Shown here one piece after another: positions 57,183-64,000 of a stretch of 64,000 nt of DNA; the stretch's first letter is position 1; every line of letters begins with the position of its first letter. Made by a program: the position numbers and the translations under genes. The notes under the pieces are model-generated. The model made no database searches. It had not been told where the DNA came from and saw only the letters and a program-made list of their open reading frames with translations. The stretch comes from Riptortus pedestris (taxonomy: Eukaryota; Arthropoda; Insecta; Hemiptera; Alydidae): NCBI GenBank assembly GCA_019009955.1, contig CM032230.1:126213501-126277500 (forward strand), in the 5' to 3' direction.

Positions 57183-57253
57183 CCCTTACCATACGCAAAG
57201 CCACAATAGTGGCTCAAATCAAGCCACTATAGTGGCTTTGCGCAAGGAAAGGG
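57183..57253. mobile_element. 71-bp TTAA-flanked MITE (piggyBac type)
   Basis: TTAA at 57179-57182 and 57254-57257 exactly flank CCCTTACCATACGCAAAGCC...GCAAGGAAAGGG. The ends are 22-bp inverted repeats with 19 matches. Inside, GCCAC(A/T)ATAGTGGC occurs twice, so the element is nearly all palindrome. TTAA duplication and CCC ends are the piggyBac hallmark. It lies 0.7 kb after the FAR stop, 25 bp beyond the second AATAAA. Confidence 0.85.
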
Positions 57254-57257
57254 TTAA

Positions 57258-58515
57258 GTACCGTTTATGTAAATAAGAACTTGTGTTATTAATGTGTGAA
57301 AAATATTTGTTGTTTTTTATTATTTTATTGTTATAATTACCTTAGTACATTAACCCCATATTGCATCTTATATAATAGGACATGAATGTTTTTATAAAAA
57401 AATGTTAAATCATTTATTATCAGCAATATCATATCCCTCATTAGGTGGAACAATGATGTAATTTTTTGGAAAATTAGAAAACAAATCAGAATAGTTAAAA
57501 AGACTTGATATATAAATTTTCATTATATCAATTCAGTTTTTTTTACTCCTCTTGTAAAATTGGGGAATTCACGATTATATCGCTTTTCCGCCAGATGCGC
57601 TTTATAACAAGGCATATTTTGGGTTTTATTGTTTAATGTCTACACAACTAAGTATCTAATTTCCTCGTATTTTTAATATTTTAAGACAATATTAAATAAT
57701 ATATCTGGAAATTATGTAAAATTATTGCTCATTGGTGTTATTTTAAGTTTAAAACCTCCTAAAATAAGGGAACAAATTTAGTACTTCGTTAATGAATGAC
57801 TATTTAATTCCATTGTATCAAAACACTATTCATTTCCTTCTAAAACATATTTTGTTTATTTGTTCTTTGAAATTAGCATTGCATAAGATCCTTTTAAATT
57901 GGTTATAAAAGGATTTAAAAAAAAAATGACTTATAATTTAGACTAAAAAAAATATGTTCAGGTATATGTACTAATAAAATAATATATGTATATTAGGATT
58001 ATTTACATTTACTGAAGATTAATTTGGAAATTAGAGTTTATTACTGTATTGAGTGATATAAAATGTAACCACTTTTATATGGAAAAATATATATATTTTT
58101 CTTAAGTAGGCTGTTATATGCATTTTAATTTTAGTTATATTTTAAGTCATGTGTTATGGGAAGTTAGAAGTTGTCACTGTAGCAATACTTTATTAAAAAT
58201 TATATTTCTTAAGAATTTGATAATATGAAATCTATAAAACTATGTATTAATGTATTTTTAAAAAAGAATTATAAAAGTAGCATAATGTAAATATTCGTAT
58301 GAAATGGATTCAGTTCTCTACTAGACATCCTGAATCCAAATGAATCTTTGCTAGAAATTAAGAAGTACAATTAGATGATGTTTTTTTTTTTTAATTTTTT
58401 TATAAATAAAGGACTTAATCTTATTGAGTAATTTATTTCAATCCACCCTTTAAAGTCAATTTGAAACCTTATTGATTTCTAGCTGAAAAAATATATAAGC
58501 TACTCTGTATTATTT
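57258..58515. other. AT-rich flank without recognised features
   Basis: Nothing recognised apart from poly(T) 58380-58392. Confidence 0.4.
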
Positions 58516-58519
58516 ATTG

Positions 58520-58960
58520 AGGCTGTGCTTATGAAGCAATTTTTGAAAAATTTCTTTAAATGTCTAAGAGATGACGAAAATGAGGGCTGTCAAAACTGAA
58601 TATATATGTCTTTTAGGGTCACAATGTTTGTTAAATCGGTAACTAATTCGATATTAAATGTTTTATGTAAGACTAAAGGTATCATTGTTATTGGCTGAAA
58701 TCAGACCAAGGGGGGGGGGGGTCTTGGGGAAATTTTGAAAACTCAAAATATCTCCTGTTGGGTTGCTACGAATTGAATCAAAAGATTGTTTAGAAACAAT
58801 ATTATTGCAAATTTATTGTTTTATAAATATTATTGAATACATGTTTTCTCTATCTAGAATACTAGCCGAGATATTTGTATTTTTAAAGTTTCCAGCCTTT
58901 CAGTAAACCCCCACTCCTACACATGACATATTAACAATAAGTTGTTGTATCATTAGGGGT
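58520..58960 (-). mobile_element. H element, old
   Basis: GTCTAAGAGATGACGAAAAT, GGTAACTAATTCGATATTAA, a G run at 58711-58721 and AACCCCCACTCCTACACATG. Terminal parts lost. Confidence 0.75.
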
Positions 58961-59243
58961 ATCCTTAGGGGTTGGGTAGACGTCCTCAATTACGATTTTA
59001 CTTCCTTAAATGGGAAATGTTTATTTTATTTATACCACAATCTATATTTAACTGGTTTATTCTGCAATAAAGTTCATAGTCGTATAACGGAACTCAGAGT
59101 AAAATTGTATCCTTCAGCGCTGCCAACATAGCTTCCTTACCTCTTCCCTGGTAGCTGCCCGGAAAAATGAGTCAGTATAGAGCACCTCATACCATTCATT
59201 ATACCTGCGTGGTACACATGGTTTTTGAGACATATTTGGTAAA

Positions 59244-60837
59244 CTATACGCCTCGGAGGCGTATAGACAGAAAAATGCTGGTTTATTACCTATTATAATG
59301 CTATTTTGCAGCATTTTTATATTTTTTTCATTGATTTATTTACTTCTCTTTCAAAAACACATTAACCCTAGAAGCACCAAGCTATATTTTGTCTCGTGGA
59401 GCACCAAGGGGGCGGGGCTCGTCGAGCCCTCACTTTCCAAGGCTGTGAATTACAAAATATTATTATCTATTCCATTAAAACAATCAGATAATTACCACAG
59501 AGAGCATACAACTTACTTAGAAGAAAAAAAATTCAAAGAAACATTTGTTGTGACACGTAGAGACAGATAATTCTGGCAACAATAAAGGGAATTACATTTA
59601 CCATATTTCTAGTTGCTTGGTCACAGCATCAAAATTTTAATGCCATATTTATTAGGCTTATTGGGGATAAACATTTTAAATATGCATTTTCCTCGAAAGC
59701 TAACAAGTTGTTCGTCGATTGTAAGGTATGGGCTTGGCTCGTAGTTAGACTTGCAGTTCTCAATAAATTTACCCCATATTTCTGAAATAGGTGCGGCTCT
59801 GTCCGTTCTTCGCCTTTCTTCCCGGGTTTCCCTGTTATCAAATTGGAGGCAGGCACCAATCCATTTAAAACGGTTCAGAGTCATTGTGGCTCTAAAAATA
59901 TCTCCTGAAATTTTGGGGTCAAAATTTCCGGAAAATATTAATAGTCCCAGAAATGCATCTAACTCTTCTTTCTGCGTGTCGTTGTAAGTTGGATTTGCTT
60001 TTCTTTTGCCTGAAAAAATGGCGGATTTTCTATGCATTATCAAGAATATCTTTATCTATAAAATATTTGAAAAGTTCTACTGGTTCAACAGTCCGTGCCG
60101 CATTATTATAAGTCCTAATTCCTTTGTATACAATGTTTGTAGTCTGTGTCTTCCCTGGAGGTTTAGTTGTCCAGATAGTTTCTTTGTCTTTTCTAAGTAG
60201 TTCTTCAGTTTGTATTATTATCTTAGAATATGTAACCTGGTCTATTCCTTCTTATCTACCTTCATTGACGTTTTCTGTTTTTATTATTTTAGAATTTCGG
60301 TACCGAGAATATATTTTTCCCTTAGAAAAACATGCTATTTATTTTATGTTGGAAGTGACTTGCTCTTGTAATTCTTCTTCATCTGGCATATAGTCTGGGT
60401 CTTCATCAGTATTGTCACAGCTGTCTTCGGAAAAAACCTCTTGGTCAACAGTATCTTCTCCTTCATCCTCTTCCGACTCAAGCGATTCGAGATCTGTGTC
60501 TGCTCAAAAATTAGATCTTGTGGAGCAGGCGTATTGAGAATAATCTGTACAAGAACACTATACGTCTGGGAGGCGTACACCTACCCATAAGTCCTGGAAC
60601 ACAACACGCCTGAGAGGCTTACAAGAATTTACGTAGAAGTTACACTATACGTTTGAGAGGCGTAGTGTGTTTTGGAAAAACAAAGTTAACTTCCCTTTAG
60701 TGCTTCTGACCGATATGAATACCTCGGGTGTCTATGACTGACTGATTGAAGAGAGCACTGCTAGAGGGGCAAGATGGAGTGTACAACAATGAAGTTGTGG
60801 AGTGCATTTTACGGCGTTGGTACGCCTCTGAGGCGTA
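59244..60837. repeat. Five copies of a palindrome around TACGCCTC-n-GAGGCGTA
   Basis: CTATACGCCTCGGAGGCGTA-TAG at 59244-59266 (perfect apart from the central base), then variants at 60557-60576, 60605-60619, 60643-60667 and TACGCCTCTGAGGCGTA at 60821-60837. They surround a piggyBac-like pseudogene; one lies outside its left TTAA. Role unknown. Confidence 0.8.
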
Positions 60838-60854
60838 TACTGTGACACTCAGGG
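59366..60854 (-). mobile_element. piggyBac-like element remnant
   Basis: The left end CCCTAGAAGCACCAAG follows a TTAA at 59362-59365. A candidate right end is ACTCAGGG at 60847-60854 followed by TTAT. Subterminal AGAAGCAC(C/T)AA recurs inverted at 59370-59380 and 60698-60708. It carries a transposase pseudogene and GGGCTCGTCGAGCCC, a 15-bp palindrome, near the left end. The right boundary is uncertain because the terminal match is only CCCT. Confidence 0.65.
59621..60505 (-). pseudogene. piggyBac-like transposase, N-terminal half, frameshifted
   Basis: Read on the minus strand: an acidic N-terminus (DTDLESLESEEDEGEDTVDQ, from 60503), then KDKETIWTTKPPGKTQTTNI (about 60198-60130), then an open frame 60043-59621 with NPTYNDTQKEELDAFLGLLI, IFRATMTLNRFKWIG, FDNRETREERRRTD and YLTIDEQLVSFRGKC. 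The Asp of TIDEQL is the first catalytic Asp of the DDD triad. The frame stops right after KYGIKILML, where the family normally continues (CDAKT...), so the second and third catalytic Asp and the Cys-rich C-terminus are absent. It cannot be an active enzyme. Confidence 0.9.
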
Positions 60855-60857
60855 TTA

Positions 60858-61261
60858 TACATACGTACCTTGTAGAGCACTGTAGGAATCATCCTTATAC
60901 CAACGAAAGCAGTTCAGTTTAAGAATGATCATCAAAAGCCAACCTTCGGCGTTTGCCATCAAAAGGAACACCATCTCAAATCGTCCATGTTTTAGAAACA
61001 TCACCCATAACCATCCATGTTTTAAACAAGGGAAATCTGCTAAAACTTCGAACCTTGCCCACCAATGTTAAATGTAGAAAAATGGTAAATTACTTTTGTT
61101 CCATCGCCAGTATATGTACATAAATATTATAATCGTTAGTTTTTCTATAGGTAATTGGTGCTAAAAACATTTAAATATTTCTATATTTTTAAATATTTAT
61201 TGAACGAAAGAGATTACTTAACTTAGTCAAAAATACTTAACAATTATTCTTTCTACAATAC
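60858..61261. other. No recognised gene; isolated H 3' tip
   Basis: AAGGGAAATCTGCTAAAAC at 61028-61046 is a lone H 3' tip. ATCCATGTTTTA recurs at about 60983 and 61013. Otherwise nothing. Confidence 0.45.
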
Positions 61262-61940
61262 AGCAGATTTCCCTCCTGAAGTTAAGCAATAGATACCTAA
61301 AACTACATACCGGGAACAACACCAACGTGGATATTAAGTGAATAAATACAAACGGTAATAAGAAATTTTTCGGTCAGTTTTAAGAAACTCCCGACGGGAA
61401 GCGTCTGTAAACAAACAGGTCTGCCAACCTCTCACCGGAAATAAAAACAATTACTGAAATATATCAGAATATAACATTTTAATTTTATTGAAAACGATTT
61501 ACTAAATCTAGTACTGTAATTCATAACGAAACAAAATAATGTTTACCCTAATCAATAAAATTTTAGTAGTCCAATTAATTAAGACGGGGGGGGGGGTCAC
61601 CGGAAACAATATATAGGTCTCTTCAAAACAATATTTGGTATTTAAGCTTCGAATAATGTGATTTATTATATAACTGAGTATTATTAATGTAACATTAGCA
61701 GAAGTGGGGTTTTGCTTCAGGCTGAAAACTGAAAAATCCAAATATCTGGGTTAATATTAAAGATGGAAAATAAATATACAAAACAATATTTATAGTACAT
61801 CTAATTTACAATAAGATTGGTCCTATAAAATTTTTCCATCCGAAGTATAGTAACGGAGATATTCAGAATTTTCGAAAATCATCCCTCTAACCCCCCCCCC
61901 CTCCTTCTTTTCCGATTTCAGCCATTAACGAAAATTTATA
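61262..61940 (+). mobile_element. H element, subtype 2, lacking the outermost 5' end
   Basis: AGCAGATTTCCCTCCTGAAG start (the hairpin block before it is missing), GAATAAATACAAACGGTAAT, a G run 61587-61596, CCGATTTCAGCCATTAACGA, then cut by the inverted copy at 61942. Confidence 0.88.
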
Positions 61941-61941
61941 T

Positions 61942-62079
61942 TTTTTTAGCAGATTTCCCTTAGGGGAAATCAGCTATTGAGGTCTTACTCATGACGCGAG
62001 TTTTGAAAAATTTCTGCAAATGTCCATCCATCCTACCCAGGAGATAACAAAAATGAGGTCCGTTCAAAATTATATCTAT
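61942..62079 (-). mobile_element. H element, 3' end, carrying a B-type element
   Basis: TTTTAGCAGATTTCCCTTAG to GGTCCGTTCAAAATTATATC and a short (TA)n, where a B element begins. Confidence 0.88.
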
Positions 62080-62545
62080 ATATATATAAAATTGTAACCT
62101 CTGTCTGTACATTGATTTCTTTCGCGAAATTTCACGATAACTTTTCGTTTCACGTGTCATAGACACCATATCTGCATTTTGTTTCTTTCGTGTATGTTTG
62201 TTTGTTTGTTACCTTTTCACGCATAAACGGCTGAACAGAATTTTATGAAACTTGGTATGTATATTACTACTAACCCAACTTAGACTTTAGGCTATATTAA
62301 TTTTCTCTGAGACGAACAGGAGTGGGAGTTATAAGGGAAGCCTGAAATTAAAAATAGCGATATATCGTTTTCTATTGGTTTTTCGGCAAATATGCACATA
62401 ACAAAAGTTGTTTATTTTGATATTTAGAGTAACTTTTGTTATATACACTTTTGTCGTATACCGAACTATAAAGGTGTTATACGCTAAAAATTATAGCGGG
62501 AGTCAACAATTTTATTTGGCACAAAGACTCAACCGAACTAAATAA
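62080..62545 (-). mobile_element. B-type element, cut by an H insertion
   Basis: AAAATTGTAACCTCTGTCTG end, (GTTT)n, GGCTGAACAGAATTTTATGA, one module with the 12-bp-stem hairpin near 62397-62442, then stopped at CCGAACTAAATAAAA by the next H copy. Confidence 0.85.
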
Positions 62546-63345
62546 AAGTCCGTCACGCAGGGGCTGCGTAAACTAAGCAGATTTCCCTCGTGAAGTTTAG
62601 TAATAGATAAATATACATACTGCTAACACAACACCGTGAATAAATACAAACGGAAATAAGAAATGTTTTATCCAATTTCAATAGCCTGCCGACAGGAAGC
62701 GTTAGGTTAGAAATGTAAACAAACGGGTCCCGCCTCACACCGGAAAGAAAAACAATTACTGAAATATATCAGAATATAACACATTAATTTTATTGAGAAC
62801 TATTTACTATATCTAGTACTGTAATTAATAATGAGTCAGAATAATTGTTATCTCAATCAATAAAATTTTAGTAGTCCAAAACTTTAAGATGGGGGGGGGG
62901 GAGTCACCAGTACATATTTGCATGTATCTCGTATAATAAAGGTCTCTTGAATACAATTTTTGGTATTTAAACTTCCAATAATGTGATTTATTATGTATCA
63001 GAGTATTGTTTACGTAACATGAGTAGAAGTGGCGGTTTGGTGAAAACTGAAAAATGCAAATATCTCGGTTAATATTCAAGATAGAGAATAAATGTATATA
63101 ACAATATTTATAGTAAATTTAATTTTTAATAAGATTGATTCTGTATAATTTTTTGATCCGACGTATAGTAACGGAGATATTTCGAATTTTCGAAAATCCT
63201 CCCCTCTAAACCCCCCCTCCCATTGGTCCGATTTCAGCCGTTAACGAACTTGATCTTTCTTTGTACATAAAACGCTTAAATATGAAGTTTGGAAAGGATT
63301 AAACAAAAATTGCGACCGCTAGAGCGGTAACAGACAAATATATAG
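62546..63345 (+). mobile_element. H element, nearly complete, itself carrying a B element
   Basis: GTCCGTCACGCAGGGGCTGC start inside the B element, subtype 2 interior with a G run at 62891-62900, GACCGCTAGAGCGGTAACAG and (TA)n to 63359, where another B element starts. Confidence 0.9.
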
Positions 63346-63359
63346 ATATATATATATAT

Positions 63360-64000
63360 ACTAGCTGAGATACCCGGCTTCGCTCGGGAATTCAATTGGG
63401 GCTGAATGTTGGTGGTATATTTTTGGCAAGGCTTTACTTTGCACAATATTATGACGTTTACCCGTCAGTGCAAGACTTCGCTGTTCTGCATATTGTCATA
63501 TTTCCCGTTTCCTGTGCATTATGCATAGATTTGAATTATTAATGAGAAAATATTGACATACATTTGAATAATTTTTTTCATTTGAGGTACCTGGTAGTTC
63601 ATATTGAGTGTTGAGAAAATTTCTCTAAATAACAAAGTAAACAACTATTGTTATTTGCACATTTGCCGAAACCCCAATAGGAAATCACTATTTTAATTTC
63701 AGGCCTCCCTTACAACTCCCACTCCTGCCCGTCCCTAGAAATAGTATGGCTTATTATAAGGAAGGCGTTAGTGCTAATTCAAATACCGAGTTTGGTTTAG
63801 TTCGGTTGAGTCTTTTGTGCCAAATAAAATTGTGGACTCCCGCTATAGGTTTTAGCGTATAACTCATTTATACTTCCGTACACGGCAAAAGTGCATGTAA
63901 CAAAAGTTACTCTAAATAACAAAACAAATAACTTTTGTTATCTGCATATTTGTTGAAAAAGCAATAGGAAACGAAATATCACTATTTTTAATTTCAGGCC
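63360..64000 (+). mobile_element. B-type element, runs off the window
   Basis: ACTAGCTGAGATACCCGGCT end next to (TA)n; modules beginning CTCTAAATAACAAA at about 63623 and 63911. The far end is outside. Confidence 0.88.

Noticed and set aside
59114..59314. 66-codon minus-strand frame as the piggyBac C-terminus
   Set aside because: It has no Cys-rich domain or DDD motif and lies outside the left TTAA; no link to the transposase could be shown.

Overview
The window is AT-rich, intron-bearing, repeat-crowded nuclear DNA. The only recognisable host gene has insect-type sequence, so an arthropod, most likely an insect, is inferred; there is no marker that names the species. There are no operons, rRNA genes, intact tRNA genes or CRISPR arrays.

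Host gene. Seven plus-strand exons between 11459 and 56484 join in frame into the last 448 residues of a fatty acyl-CoA reductase (FAR), including the Y-x3-K active site and the C-terminal FAR_C domain. The N-terminal exon(s) with the Gly-rich nucleotide-binding motif are not seen and probably lie upstream of the window. The first two introns are about 26.9 kb and 10.7 kb. The others are 0.9 to 2.7 kb.

Repeats. Almost everything else is mobile DNA. (1) About 40 copies of one non-autonomous element (called H here, about 0.65-0.8 kb when complete) are present in both orientations. H has a 5' hairpin, asymmetric terminal inverted repeats, a (TA)n core and a 20-bp palindrome next to its 3' end, an architecture best matching Helentron-associated (HINE/DINE-like) elements. 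(2) Two related element types (called B and C) repeatedly sit inside the (TA)n core of H copies. B has about 300-bp internal modules, each with a 12-bp-stem hairpin. (3) A tRNA-derived SINE family has about 15 copies. (4) A short poly(A)-tailed retroposon has two copies. (5) There are fragments of two LINE types, a Tc1-like element, a piggyBac-like transposase pseudogene and a 71-bp TTAA-flanked MITE. (6) A Penelope-like fold-back at 19.4-20.3 kb carries two hammerhead-ribozyme-like cores in inverted orientation and is interrupted by a C/A-only tract of about 315 bp.

Layout. 0-11 kb: H/B/C elements, SINEs and a degenerate TE protein. 11.46-56.5 kb: the FAR gene with repeat-filled introns. 56.5-58.5 kb: 3' UTR and flank with the MITE. 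58.5-61 kb: an H copy and the piggyBac remnant. 61-64 kb: a recursive nest H>B>H>B running off the right edge. Nested insertions give relative ages and, in one case (17.06-17.91 kb), near-exact H boundaries.
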